Source: Flectonema sp. DT1601
Lineage: Eukaryota > Euglenozoa > Diplonemea > Diplonemida > Diplonemidae
Direction of reading: 5' to 3'
DNA length: 64,000 bases
Assembly (NCBI GenBank): GCA_964019425.1
Contig: OZ025784.1
Location: forward strand, 1,054,001-1,118,000
This document shows positions 1 to 9,508 of the stretch, piece by piece. The notes beneath the pieces were generated by a model. It was not told where the DNA came from. It worked only from the letters and a program-made list of their open reading frames with translations, and searched no databases. The position numbers were made by a program, and so were the translations under genes. The stretch's first letter is position 1. Each line of letters begins with the position of its first letter.

Positions 1-2895
1 AGACGATAAATCAATTGAAATTAGAGACTTACAACCACAAAGAAATCCACTACCAACGCCGGTCAGCTCATTCAAATTTGATAGTTCGATTGAAACCAGA
101 GATCTGCAACTCTGCAAAAAATGGGATCCTATGAACTTGACTCCTGTCATGCTATTGAAGTTATAAACAAACTCCAGAGAGGTACAATCACAAAGAAATC
201 CATTTCCAATTTCAGTTACGTTCTTAAAAGATTTTAAGTCAATCGTTTTTAGGGATTCGCAATTTCTTAAAAAACATTCTCCGATGGTTTTTAATTTCGT
301 AAAAGACGACAAATCGATGGCATTCAACGAACTGCAAGAAAAGAATGCAAAATCTGAAATTGACGTCACGTTGGATAAAGTGGACATCTGCTTTATGGAT
401 TGTAAGGATGAACACTCACTGAGGAATCCTTCGCCCAATTTAGATACTTTTTCAAAAGATATTTTTATCGTTGTCAGAGATGAACACCACGCCATGAATT
501 CCGATCCTACCTCAGAAAGATTTTTCAAACTCGAAAAATCAATTTCCAATAATGACTCGCAGCTTCTAAATGCGAAATCACCTATCTTTGTAACACTTTG
601 TAACCCCTCAATATGTAAAAGGGTTTTTAAAGACTTGCAATCAGCTAAAAATGAAACACCCAATTCAGTGACATTTCCAAGACCTGATAAGTCGATCGTC
701 TCTAGTTTGGAACATCCAGCAATAAACAAGTCAGGAATATTTTTTATACAGGACAAAGATGAAGTGTCAAAACTAATCAAAGAATCACAATTAAATAAAA
801 AACCTTCTCCGACACTTTCAACATTCTTCAAACAAGAAATATTACTGATGGTTTCCAGAGAGTTGCACTCGCTTAAAAAATCTTCTTTGATCTCAACAAT
901 GTTGGTGAAGACTGATAGGTCAACGTGCAACAACGATCGGCAATTATGAAGAAAAGCAATTCCAATAAACTTAATGCTTAACAAGACTGAAACATCTATT
1001 GATGTTAAAAGTTCACAAAAATTTAAAAATTGATCACCAATGTAAGATACATTTTTCAAAGTTGAAATATTTTCAATCACCGACAGTGATTTACACTTGT
1101 ATAAAAACCCATGGTTTATTTTTTCAACTTTTCCAAAAGAATTGAAATTCACAGATTCCAGTTTCGAACAGCTGTTCAGGAAGTCTTCTTCAACGAGAAC
1201 GAGTTTTTCAAAACTCGTCAGATCAATCGACGACAACGACCCGCAATCACAAAGAAATCGATTCCCAATTTCTTCAACTTTCTTTAAACAACACATTCCC
1301 TTAATAGATTTCAAAGATGAACACCTAAATAAAAACGCTCCCTCGATAACTTTCACATTTTTAAAAGCACTCACATCAATCAACTCAAGAGACGTACACT
1401 GAAATAAAAAAGCAGAAGCAATACAGGTTAACTTTCCAAACGCAGAAAGGTCTATCGCAGTCAAAGAAGTACATGAGTGTGCAAAATGAGTTCCAATTTT
1501 TTCAATATTTTGTAAACTGAAAATGTTTGAAATCGAAGTCAGAGATGTGCATTCAGATAAGAATCCATCTCCAACTCCAATGACTCCTTCAAAACCAGAA
1601 ACAGATGAAACAGAACTGCATCCGTTCATAAACACGCGTCCTATTTCTTTCAACTTGGTTAACTTTGAAACATCAATCGAAGTAAGCGACGAACACGAAA
1701 GTAAAAACTGCGATTTTATCTTCACCACATTACTTAAACCAGAAAGATTTTCTAACACTCGCAACGATGAACAACAAGAAGCGAAAGAGTCCTCTATTTC
1801 GATTACCTTTTTAAAAGCTGATAAGTCGATGCTTTCCAAAGACTCACATTTATGTAAGAAATCACGCCCAATGTGTTTAACTTCTGTCAACGCAGACATG
1901 TTTAAAATAGTAGTCAACGAACCACACAGAGCTAAAAACCCTTCTCCTATATTTGTAAGATTAGCGAACATCGACAAGTCAATAATATTAATAGAAGAGT
2001 TCTGAAGGAACTCTGGTTGGATTGTTGTAATATTTTTCATTCCAACAGTGCAGGTTATTGATTCCAAAGAACTACACGATTTCAAAAACGAAGACCCTAC
2101 GGACTCCAGATTTAGAAAACAAGAAAGGTCAACACAAGACAAACTTACGCAATATTCACAAAAAAAGCAACCAACAGACTTCACATTCTGAAGTGAATTT
2201 AAATTCTTAATATTTTTTAATGAGGAACAATCACTCAGAAAGTTTTTTCCAACACTTTTTATTTTATCAAAAACTAACAAGTCAACGGAAACAAGACTAA
2301 CACAGTGATCTAAGAAATTTGTACCAATACTGGTAACGTTTTGCAGACCGTTGAAATTTATATCAGTTAGATTAACGCAGTGGCTTGAGAATGAATCATG
2401 TATTTGAGTCACAGAACACAACCCAGAAAGAGTCAATGTTGTTATATCTGAGGATGCTAAAAAACCTTCTGAAGTCCAGTTTGCCACTAGTGGCGGATTC
2501 TCAAATGACATTTTTATTTTTATTTTTGGAATCCAAGATCCAGGAAATACAATCTCATTACCAACAACAAAGGTCGTCGTGTTAATCCGAAGTTGTTTTT
2601 GTGTGTGTTCGTGAAGCTCGCTGATCATTCTTCTTCTGACTACACTAGAAAACCATTCCTTACCAAACAACCTAATTATTGAAGCAACCAACTGACAATC
2701 AGGACCCACACCGTGTTTTGTTAATAGCGTGTCAGTCGGAAGTATATTTCCTTCAAAACTCAATTCCAAAAATTCAGAATTAGCTCCCCATTCAGCAGCT
2801 GCTTGTTGTGATATGTCACCTACTGAAGTTCGTGATGTCGACACCACTACCACATCTGAGTAACCAACATCAGGACATGAGACAATTACTTGCAT
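1..2895 (-). CDS. Large leucine-rich-repeat protein with N-terminal ubiquitin-like domain (partial, runs off left edge)
   Basis: The minus frame starting at ATG 2895 is open without a stop through position 1 (965 codons); I checked every codon. The first ~75 residues look like a ubiquitin fold (start MQVIVSCPD, then a helix, then FLELSFEGNILPTDTLL, which matches the ubiquitin strand-3 to strand-4 region). A linker of about 80 residues follows. From about residue 155 to the edge there are roughly 34 leucine-rich repeats of 23-24 residues with the pattern SLxxIxLSxFxxLxxIGxxFLxxC, which is the BspA/LRR_5 type. Such repeats serve as protein-binding solenoids and are often multigene families in protists. 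An acceptor-like TTCAG ends at 2918, 23 nt before the ATG, which supports this start. No signal peptide or membrane segment is visible in the part present. Function and partner are unknown. Confidence is high that this is coding and LRR, lower for the ubiquitin-like assignment. Confidence 0.88.
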   Translation of the reverse strand, partial: MQVIVSCPDVGYSDVVVVSTSRTSVGDISQQAAAEWGANSEFLELSFEGNILPTDTLLTKHGVGPDCQLVASIIRLFGKEWFSSVVRRRMISELHEHTQKQLRINTTTFVVGNEIVFPGSWIPKIKIKMSFENPPLVANWTSEGFLASSDITTLTLSGLCSVTQIHDSFSSHCVNLTDINFNGLQNVTSIGTNFLDHCVSLVSVDLLVFDKIKSVGKNFLSDCSSLKNIKNLNSLQNVKSVGCFFCEYCVSLSCVDLSCFLNLESVGSSFLKSCSSLESITCTVGMKNITTIQPEFLQNSSINIIDLSMFANLTNIGEGFLALCGSLTTILNMSALTEVKHIGRDFLHKCESLESIDLSAFKKVIEIEDSFASCCSSLRVLENLSGLSNVVKIKSQFLLSCSSLTSIDVSKLTKLKEIGRVFMNGCSSVSSVSGFEGVIGVGDGFLSECTSLTSISNIFSLQNIEKIGTHFAHSCTSLTAIDLSAFGKLTCIASAFLFQCTSLELIDVSAFKNVKVIEGAFLFRCSSLKSIKGMCCLKKVEEIGNRFLCDCGSLSSIDLTSFEKLVLVEEDFLNSCSKLESVNFNSFGKVEKINHGFLYKCKSLSVIENISTLKNVSYIGDQFLNFCELLTSIDVSVLLSIKFIGIAFLHNCRSLLHVDLSVFTNIVEIKEDFLSECNSLETISNISCLKNVESVGEGFLFNCDSLISFDTSSLSCIKNIPDLFIAGCSKLETIDLSGLGNVTELGVSFLADCKSLKTLLHIEGLQSVTKIGDFAFRSCESLLEIDFSSLKNLSEVGSEFMAWCSSLTTIKISFEKVSKLGEGFLSECSSLQSIKQMSTLSNVTSISDFAFFSCSSLNAIDLSSFTKLKTIGECFLRNCESLKTIDLKSFKNVTEIGNGFLCDCTSLEFVYNFNSMTGVKFIGSHFLQSCRSLVSIELSNLNELTGVGSGFLCGCKSLISIDLSS

Positions 2896-3594
2896 TTGGG
2901 TGTCTTGAATTCCCTGTCTGAACCATAAAATAATAAAGAGCAACTTTACACGAGACGCATCAAGATTTTCAGCTGTCCCTCAGAGATGGCATGGCTGAAT
3001 GGTAAATAACCAAACATCAGGACATCATAATCTACTCTGAAGTGAATTAAATATTTTTAAAATTTTCATCACCAAACTCACGAATGACGCTTCCTTGCAA
3101 AGACACACTGATACAAAAAAGAGTTAGTTTTCAAAGTACTCATTGAAAGAATCGATAAGCATGTATCAATGAATGCAAAAAAATAACGAAATCGAAACAT
3201 GCCATGAAAGAATAGGCTTATAATATAACATAAGAATTGAGAGGGGAAAACACGGTTAGACATTAGAAACACATTCACAGTTGGCTCAAACGGAAGCCTG
3301 TTGTTTTTTAATAATATAGAAATAAAGATATAGAAATTATAATGCGGCTATAGCGCATTCATTCTCCTTTGGAAGAAACTCTCGGTCTCCTCAAGGAAAG
3401 GATTCATTTGTGTGAACCTCAAGAAAGATGAGGTGATTACATATTCATTGTCACCTTTGTATATTTAGTGTGTTCTCGAATGCGCACACTGGCTACACAA
3501 AAGGGTTTACGATTTGACTGGCTGGCTGGACGGCAAACACGTCAAAATCAAATTCAAATAAGAGGGAGAGAGAATGAGAAACAGAACGAACTAC
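2896..3594. other. Intergenic spacer
   Basis: AT-rich spacer between the LRR gene and the protease gene. It holds short open frames only (for example 3078-3278 minus), which lack an acceptor-like site and have no protein-like composition. I see no RNA gene or repeat here. Confidence 0.5.
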
Positions 3595-4611
3595 TTAGTT
3601 GTTCACAACACTGTGGACAGCGTCATTGGCGAGACCACACTTGTTCTCACCACGAACGATTCTGTAGTAACCTTCCTCTCCCCAGTCAGCTGCCCATGAG
3701 TTCTTAATCTTCCAGTAGTCAACACCGTTCTCAGAACCGAATCCAACAATCAACACAGCGTGGTCGAGTTCAAGTCCAGAGCATCTCTTTGGGTTGTCAA
3801 TTCCACCCTTGTAGTCCTGCATAGGGGTGGCATTGATTCCGATGGTGATAGGTCCAACGTGAGGAAGCTGCGACTCGATCTTCGACTCACCAGAAGCGTG
3901 CTTCGACACCTGGTACCACGTCTTGATTGAAGCAGCGATCGGTTTCTCCTTCGCCTCCTTGCAAGGTTCAACAAATCCAAGCTTGCTAGTGTACGGATAG
4001 TTCTCTTCGGTAGTGAGTCCTCCTTGTTTGATCACCCATGCGAAAGCTGTCTCTTGAAGGCCTCCACCACACCCTGAGCTGGTCTTGTCACACGACACCA
4101 ACTCCTGCTCAGAAAGGGAAGTGAGTTCGTGTCCAGCCAAGAACCAAGTTCCTTCAATGTCTCCGGTGGTTCCGAAACTCCAGCAAGATCCACACTGTCC
4201 CTGGTTCTTCACCTTGGTCACTGCTCCCTTGGTGGTCCAGTCGAATGAGGTCGCGTTCTTCAGGTTGCTGAGTTCAGGGAATCTCTTGCAAGCAGTGCAC
4301 TCACCATCCCATTCCGCGACAGGCGGGTTGCTCTTCTGAAGAGGGCGGGCGCTCAAGTACGTTGCCTTGAACTCCTCAGGAGTCATATCACTGAACTTCG
4401 TGATTCCGTGAGTTGGGTTTCCGGAGACCGCAACTCTGTCGAGCGACGCCTTGAAGGCTTCGTATCTCTTCGCTTCCTCAACCTCGCTGACGTACTTTTT
4501 GTTGTACTGGTTCTTGAACGAGTCAAACGCAAGGTGGGCAACGTCATCAGCCGAGGCTGTAAGTCCGGCAGCCAGACAAGGAACCGACAAAAGGGCGAGC
4601 GACAACTTCAT
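3595..4611 (-). CDS. Cathepsin L-like papain-family cysteine protease (C1A) preproenzyme
   Basis: The 338-residue protein is a secreted or lysosomal endopeptidase. Residues 1-21 form a signal peptide. An I29 inhibitor prodomain spans about 28-85 (SFKNQYNKKY...FSDMTPEEF). The mature peptidase starts near 118. The catalytic set is complete: oxyanion Gln138, Cys143 in GQCGSCW, His284 in LDHAVLIVGFG and Asn304 in KNSWAADWG. The disulfide motif CGGG is also present. Length fits family C1A. Codons are biased to C-ending forms (GTC, CTC, AAC, TCC), unlike most neighbours, which suggests high expression. An acceptor-like CAACAG ends at 4631, 20 nt before the ATG. Cathepsin L/F cannot be separated by eye. 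Confidence 0.96.
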   Translation of the reverse strand: MKLSLALLSVPCLAAGLTASADDVAHLAFDSFKNQYNKKYVSEVEEAKRYEAFKASLDRVAVSGNPTHGITKFSDMTPEEFKATYLSARPLQKSNPPVAEWDGECTACKRFPELSNLKNATSFDWTTKGAVTKVKNQGQCGSCWSFGTTGDIEGTWFLAGHELTSLSEQELVSCDKTSSGCGGGLQETAFAWVIKQGGLTTEENYPYTSKLGFVEPCKEAKEKPIAASIKTWYQVSKHASGESKIESQLPHVGPITIGINATPMQDYKGGIDNPKRCSGLELDHAVLIVGFGSENGVDYWKIKNSWAADWGEEGYYRIVRGENKCGLANDAVHSVVNN

Positions 4612-4836
4612 ATTTTATGAGTTCGGAAAGCTGTTGTGGTGTGTTGTGTAAATAATAATCAAAAACCTAATAATTGCGTTAACAATAATTATTTCATCTA
4701 TGAGCTAATGAACTTATAATCAGTCGAACCATAAAATAATAAAATATCTATTGAGATATCAAACGATACCTTGTTTTTTTTTTTTTTTTTTTTTTTTTTT
4801 GTTGGTACTAAAAATTTCTTCTAAAGGCAGAAAGAC

Positions 4837-6711
4837 TTACAATTCTGTTTCAGGAACAGATGCCCTTTCCACAATATGAAAAGGATAAAAGATATCATCA
4901 CTCACGATTGGTAAGAAAGGCGGTGACTCAATCGCATCTCCCTCAGTACCGATGTTCGTATCTCTGATGAAGGATAGCCTCCATTGAAGAAGGAATTTTT
5001 GATTATGAGTATCATCCAAAGTATTTGTGTAGGTCCACGTTGAATAAATAGGAGTTCGTTTAACCCCAGCAATAACATCTTGTGGATTGTAAACCTTCCC
5101 AGTCCTTCTAAGGACGACAGTGTACTCGTATCCGACTAAGAATTCGCAACTACTTCTCACGGTTCCCATGAATGACGTTCTGTCAGATTGTGGTGGACTC
5201 TGTTTTTTTATACGTTTTTTTTTTTTTTTTTTCAAAAAAACGAACAAAAAAAAAAAAAAAAAAAAAAAAAAAGCAACAATAACACAAACCACTACAGTAG
5301 TCCAATCTTCAGCAGTCGCTGGATTACTGTTAGCAAAAGCAGCAACAGAAACAGGAAGTGCTGCTGTCTGTGTTGGTAGAACTCTATTAAGGATACCTTC
5401 TCTACAGGATTCAGTAAATTGTTGTTTATTAAGAGTCACGAGACATCCACTTGATGAAATATCAAATAAGAACTTAACCTGTCGAGTACCAGCAGTAGCA
5501 CAGTCATGTCCAAAAGGAAGAGACAACAACCCAGTAGGTGTCCTAATTTGATCACCTTTTACATATCCTGGAGCACCACTGTATCCAGGTATAGGTAGAA
5601 GAGCTAAGTCGGTGTTCTTGTCTAACCAAGCAACACCATAGTTTTGAGAAAACGAGTTGGTATTTCGTTGGATAGTTGCTGTTCTGATAATGATGTTAAA
5701 GTTTAAGAATGAAATCCCTTGATTGACTGGGTACTCAGATTTGATTGAAATTTGAACCGACTGAACAGCGTTAATACAAGTACCTGTTGCTTCGTCAAAA
5801 GTAGTTTGAACAGCAGGATCGAGTGCTGCTCCACTACTATCAAAGATAGTTACTACCGCTGCTAATGATCTTGCTCCAAGGTTTGCTCCTGTTAATTCAG
5901 GACCCTCAGGAGGCGCGACTCCTAAACTTAACCATCTTGATATCGCTAACAGTGGAGATGTACATTGTTGTCGTAAATTAGTAATCAATCTCAGACAACT
6001 ATTACTCTCAAGGATTACATTCCTAAGGAAGTATGCTGGAGTTGCATCACTACAGATTCCATTCAATGGCCTCGGTAGTATTAAATACGGTAGTGCAGTT
6101 GGAGTTGGTGTTAATTTCACAGCTGTGACTCGATCACCAACTCGATACCACACTCCCGGAAGTACATTGCCGGAGTTCGGTTGATTTCCTGCTGATGGAG
6201 GAGATGTCCAATCACCGTTGAAAGTTTCTCTGTCGTAGTTCCAAACATTTCTAAAACGTGTCTCAGATTCTATAGCCGTAATACTTTCAACTGTCGATAA
6301 AGGATTTACTGTGAGTGGATTATTGTAAGAAGAGTCATCAAGTCCAAGGTTGTCGTGAACTATGCAGACGGTACTCTTTTCAGCTTCTGTGTTCCTTGTT
6401 GCGATCTGTCTTGAATAATATTCATCTTCTGTGTTAACAATTGCTTCAACACTTCCTGTCGGATTTATATAAAAAGGTTCGAGTAGCGACACTGGAGGTT
6501 CGGTACATTTGACACCTTTCTTGTCTCCGTATTTCTCCCTCCTACATTTCGTAAACGCTAAAAATATTGTCCTGGAATCGCAGTCCGTGTCGCAACAGCA
6601 ATTCGCATCGCAATATGCTTCTGTAAAGTCACAGATACAGTTTCCAGTTCTGTCAACTGTTTGAGTGTTCACAAGTAATAACAGTGACAGGGATGCTACC
6701 CAGATCTTCAT
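4837..6711 (-). CDS. TCTN: Tectonic family ciliary transition-zone protein (likely one 96-nt intron)
   Basis: The protein has a signal peptide (1-18) and then a cysteine block, CICDFTEAYCDANCCCDTDC, which is the hallmark of tectonics (DUF1619). A long extracytosolic domain follows that includes the KFLFDISSSGC segment typical of the family. Tectonics belong to the MKS/B9 complex that gates the ciliary transition zone. The frame is open for 624 codons, but residues ~473-504 are a poly-Phe then poly-Lys run encoded by T and A homopolymers. This 96-nt piece (5295..5200) starts GTAGTG, ends AAACAG, and lies in phase 0, so I read it as a retained intron in the frame; the spliced product would be 592 residues. 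If it is coding, it would act as a membrane anchor with a basic tail. An acceptor-like TTTTCACAG ends at 6731, 20 nt before the ATG. Confidence 0.88.
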   Translation of the reverse strand: MKIWVASLSLLLLVNTQTVDRTGNCICDFTEAYCDANCCCDTDCDSRTIFLAFTKCRREKYGDKKGVKCTEPPVSLLEPFYINPTGSVEAIVNTEDEYYSRQIATRNTEAEKSTVCIVHDNLGLDDSSYNNPLTVNPLSTVESITAIESETRFRNVWNYDRETFNGDWTSPPSAGNQPNSGNVLPGVWYRVGDRVTAVKLTPTPTALPYLILPRPLNGICSDATPAYFLRNVILESNSCLRLITNLRQQCTSPLLAISRWLSLGVAPPEGPELTGANLGARSLAAVVTIFDSSGAALDPAVQTTFDEATGTCINAVQSVQISIKSEYPVNQGISFLNFNIIIRTATIQRNTNSFSQNYGVAWLDKNTDLALLPIPGYSGAPGYVKGDQIRTPTGLLSLPFGHDCATAGTRQVKFLFDISSSGCLVTLNKQQFTESCREGILNRVLPTQTAALPVSVAAFANSNPATAEDWTTVVVCVIVAFFFFFFFFLFVFLKKKKKKRIKKQSPPQSDRTSFMGTVRSSCEFLVGYEYTVVLRRTGKVYNPQDVIAGVKRTPIYSTWTYTNTLDDTHNQKFLLQWRLSFIRDTNIGTEGDAIESPPFLPIVSDDIFYPFHIVERASVPETEL

Positions 6712-7048
6712 TTTATTGTTTTATACCTATCTGTGAAAATATAAATAAGATAACTGAAGTAGTAGTAAATATAACTCAACAGAGGTGTTCCCTTCTAAAA
6801 GGATTTCGTATCAAAGAGAAAGAGAAAGAGAGGACAAGTAACTCATTGGAATTGATACCACAACTGTTTAAGTTATGGAAAAGATCAACAGGTTAGAAGA
6901 TCCAACAGGTCGTTACTATGAGGGGGATACTCTTTGTTTTGAATTATTAATAAATTTAATCAAAAGTACGATAGTTAAAGGACGACTTGATTAGCCAGCT
7001 AGGGTTAGATTAGCCAACAGGAAGAGTCTTTATAAATAATAGAATAGC
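6712..7048. other. Intergenic spacer
   Basis: This AT-rich spacer upstream of tectonic contains the tectonic acceptor-like site at 6731. I see no other gene or repeat. Confidence 0.45.
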
Positions 7049-7432
7049 CTATGGCTTACATCGAGTCCGAATAAATACTTCATCAACGGTTGCTTCTAAA
7101 AATGCACATTTTCGTCTGCATAGCGAAGCTTGTGAATGTGAGTCTGTCCACTGTGGGCATTTGTATGGTCTGTTTCTGTTGTAGTTTCCTTCTGATCTGT
7201 GATACCGTTCAGAGCTTCCCTGACTTCTTTGATGAATGTATCTCTGTTTCATTTTGTCAACAGTTTTTGGAAGACTTTTGTTATTACCAAAACCACAGTC
7301 GGGATTCTTCTCAGTCCACTTCTTGCTTCTGATGTGTCTCTTTGAAAGACCAGGTAGCTTGTCCCACTTTTCATCTGCTTTGTGAAGTCTTTTACGTGCA
7401 ACAGATTGTCGTTGATACTCAATGTAGGACAT
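7049..7432 (-). CDS. Small basic protein of unknown function
   Basis: The frame is open from 7483, but ATG 7432 is the likely start, because a strong acceptor-like sequence (TTATTTTCCTCGCATCACAG) ends at 7452, 20 nt upstream, as at neighbouring genes. The product has 127 residues and is rich in Lys, Arg, Gln and Ser (for example YQRQSVARKRLHKADEKWDK). It has no signal peptide or membrane segment. The C-terminal part contains several cysteines (YKCPQW, SLCRRKCAF) that could bind metal, but I recognise no family. The end may be altered by an unseen 3' intron. Confidence 0.6.
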   Translation of the reverse strand: MSYIEYQRQSVARKRLHKADEKWDKLPGLSKRHIRSKKWTEKNPDCGFGNNKSLPKTVDKMKQRYIHQRSQGSSERYHRSEGNYNRNRPYKCPQWTDSHSQASLCRRKCAFLEATVDEVFIRTRCKP

Positions 7433-7725
7433 ATTAATCAGGAGGTTGTATTCCTGTGATGCGAGGAAAATAAAAAAGTACAAATAAAAAAAAAAAAAAA
7501 ATTAAAAAAAAAAAAAACAACAAAAAACACCAAATCGCCGTCAGAAAAAAAAAAATAATTATTTTCAATTTACTTCAATACTTTTTTTTTTTTTTTTTTT
7601 TTTTTTTCCAAAGTATGTTTTTTATAAAGTAGGGCTGCCATAAGGCTGACCTGATAGGTTTAACGAAAATACAGCGACTATGATTTTACAAGTCATTAAA
7701 GCAACGAAGTTAGAATGAGGATACA

Positions 7726-9246
7726 TTAAGAAGTGGAACCATACATATTTTTAACGAGTGGAATGAGACGCTTGACCTCAGTCATTTCCAGATGGGGAAT
7801 CAAGAACGGTACGGATACCGTAAAGAGATTCATTTCAGGCCACAAACATCTTCCCATTCCTTCAAGAACTATAATTGAAATTATCAGTTGAGTGAAATTC
7901 GGGTCCAACGTTACGCAGTTTTGACGAACAGCTGACAAGGCATCGTTGAGGACGTCTCCAATTTTTATATCTTGAAGACTGAATGAACGATGTTTTTTAG
8001 CACTAACTCGGTCGATTATACTTTGCATATCACGTTTGAATCTGTTTTTATCTCTACACCTGTGATATTCCGATCCCGCAATCATAAGTTCTGCTGCAAG
8101 AGATCCGTCAGCAACACACACGGCTGAGAACAGTTCAATAAAATTTTTCTTATCTTTTTCATTTAGCGATGACACCAACCCAGCGTCAAGTATAACAAGT
8201 TGTGGTTCACCAGTAGCTGTTTTTGACACCAGAATGTTACCTGGATGGAGATCTGAATGAACGAAATTATCATTAAATACCATTTTAAAGAATGCTTTGC
8301 ATCCAAGCTTCGCAATACGTCGATACTCCGAAGTGGATGCTTTAATAGAACCGTCCATGTACTCTCTTACTGAGTAGCCTTCCATGAATTCTTCAACGAG
8401 AACGCATTGACTGCTTAAGAAGGGTTCTGGAAAGATAATTCCTTCCTCATCTTTAAAATTATTTCTAAATTTTGATAAGTTTTCTGCCTCAACTCTCAGA
8501 TCTAGTTGTACCCTCATCAGAGACTTGAATTCTTCAAAACACCTCATCAAATTAAGCCATTCACTCTGAGGCAGCATAAAATTAACAATCGCAACACAGG
8601 CTTTTATAACTCCGAGATCTAATTCGATGTTTTCAAGAATCCCCGGATGCATTACTTTAATAGCAACTTTACGACCTTTATAATATCCCTCATGAACTTG
8701 AGCAATACAACCACTATGGATGGCTGTTCTCTTGATGTCAGTTAGATCTTCTAATGGTAATCCTGATTGTTTTAATACAGCTTGTGATTCATACCAGTAA
8801 TGAGTTGGGGCATTTTCTTGTAACCGTGCAACTACTGAGCAAAATTCTTTTCCAAAGATATCTTGTCTAGTTGCAGCCCATTGTCCTAGTTTAAGAAAAC
8901 ATGGTCCAGAACTCATGAAAGCGTTCAATAGCATCTGATGGAGAATTCTCATTGAACAAAGACGTGGATGAATTAGATGGAGTATTGCTGCCCATCCAAG
9001 TGGTATTATTACACGAAATATTAAATAAGAAACTCTCATGACTACTTTCAAATGAAGCCAAAGAGTTGCTTTAGGTGCCGTGTAAGCAACTTTTGCTACA
9101 ACAGAACTCTTTGGAATCTTCTCATCAAGGGTGGTTGAGAAAGCAAAACAATCATTAGTTGGTGTTATAGCATTCCATCCAATACCCACAACCGTTCCAC
9201 TTCCAAGAGCGAGTGCTGCTCGTATAGCGTTTGCTTTGACTCGCAT
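7726..9246 (-). CDS. ABC1/ADCK2-like atypical kinase
   Basis: The 506-residue protein belongs to the UbiB/ABC1/COQ8 atypical kinase family. The KxGQ motif is at 119-122 (KLGQWAATRQDIF), where KLGQWA fits the ADCK2 branch best. The modified nucleotide loop SGCIAQVHEG is near 178-187, followed by VAIKV. The catalytic loop FVHSDLHPGNILV and the metal site LDAGLV are intact. Residues ~65-95 are hydrophobic and could be a membrane segment, and the N-terminus could serve as a mitochondrial targeting region. Members act on coenzyme Q or lipid homeostasis in mitochondria; the substrate of this branch is not settled. An acceptor-like CATTAG ends at 9262. Confidence 0.92.
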   Translation of the reverse strand: MRVKANAIRAALALGSGTVVGIGWNAITPTNDCFAFSTTLDEKIPKSSVVAKVAYTAPKATLWLHLKVVMRVSYLIFRVIIPLGWAAILHLIHPRLCSMRILHQMLLNAFMSSGPCFLKLGQWAATRQDIFGKEFCSVVARLQENAPTHYWYESQAVLKQSGLPLEDLTDIKRTAIHSGCIAQVHEGYYKGRKVAIKVMHPGILENIELDLGVIKACVAIVNFMLPQSEWLNLMRCFEEFKSLMRVQLDLRVEAENLSKFRNNFKDEEGIIFPEPFLSSQCVLVEEFMEGYSVREYMDGSIKASTSEYRRIAKLGCKAFFKMVFNDNFVHSDLHPGNILVSKTATGEPQLVILDAGLVSSLNEKDKKNFIELFSAVCVADGSLAAELMIAGSEYHRCRDKNRFKRDMQSIIDRVSAKKHRSFSLQDIKIGDVLNDALSAVRQNCVTLDPNFTQLIISIIVLEGMGRCLWPEMNLFTVSVPFLIPHLEMTEVKRLIPLVKNMYGSTS

Positions 9247-9508
9247 CTTTTTTTCCGAAGACTAATGATGAGAAATTTAAATTTAAAATAAACAACCAAG
9301 AATGAAACAAACAGAAACAAGCCTCCCCCCCATCATCAATACATCGTTCACACTATTCTATCTGTAGGTAATAAGAAATACTTCAACGTCAACCATTCCA
9401 CTACAATCATTCATTTGGTTAATCAAATAAAGTAATCCGCCAACGTGAAAACGAGGCAGCGAGACGGTCAAGAACCTTAAAAAAAAGACAAAAAAAAAAA
9501 CTGAGAAA

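Noticed and set aside
284-2005. Plus-strand open frames at 284-949, 1097-1402 and 1523-2005
   Set aside because: They are antisense shadows of the minus-strand LRR gene; their apparent repeats are the LRR codons read backwards.
5120-5551. Plus-strand frames across the tectonic gene
   Set aside because: Antisense to a well-supported gene and dominated by the T/A runs.
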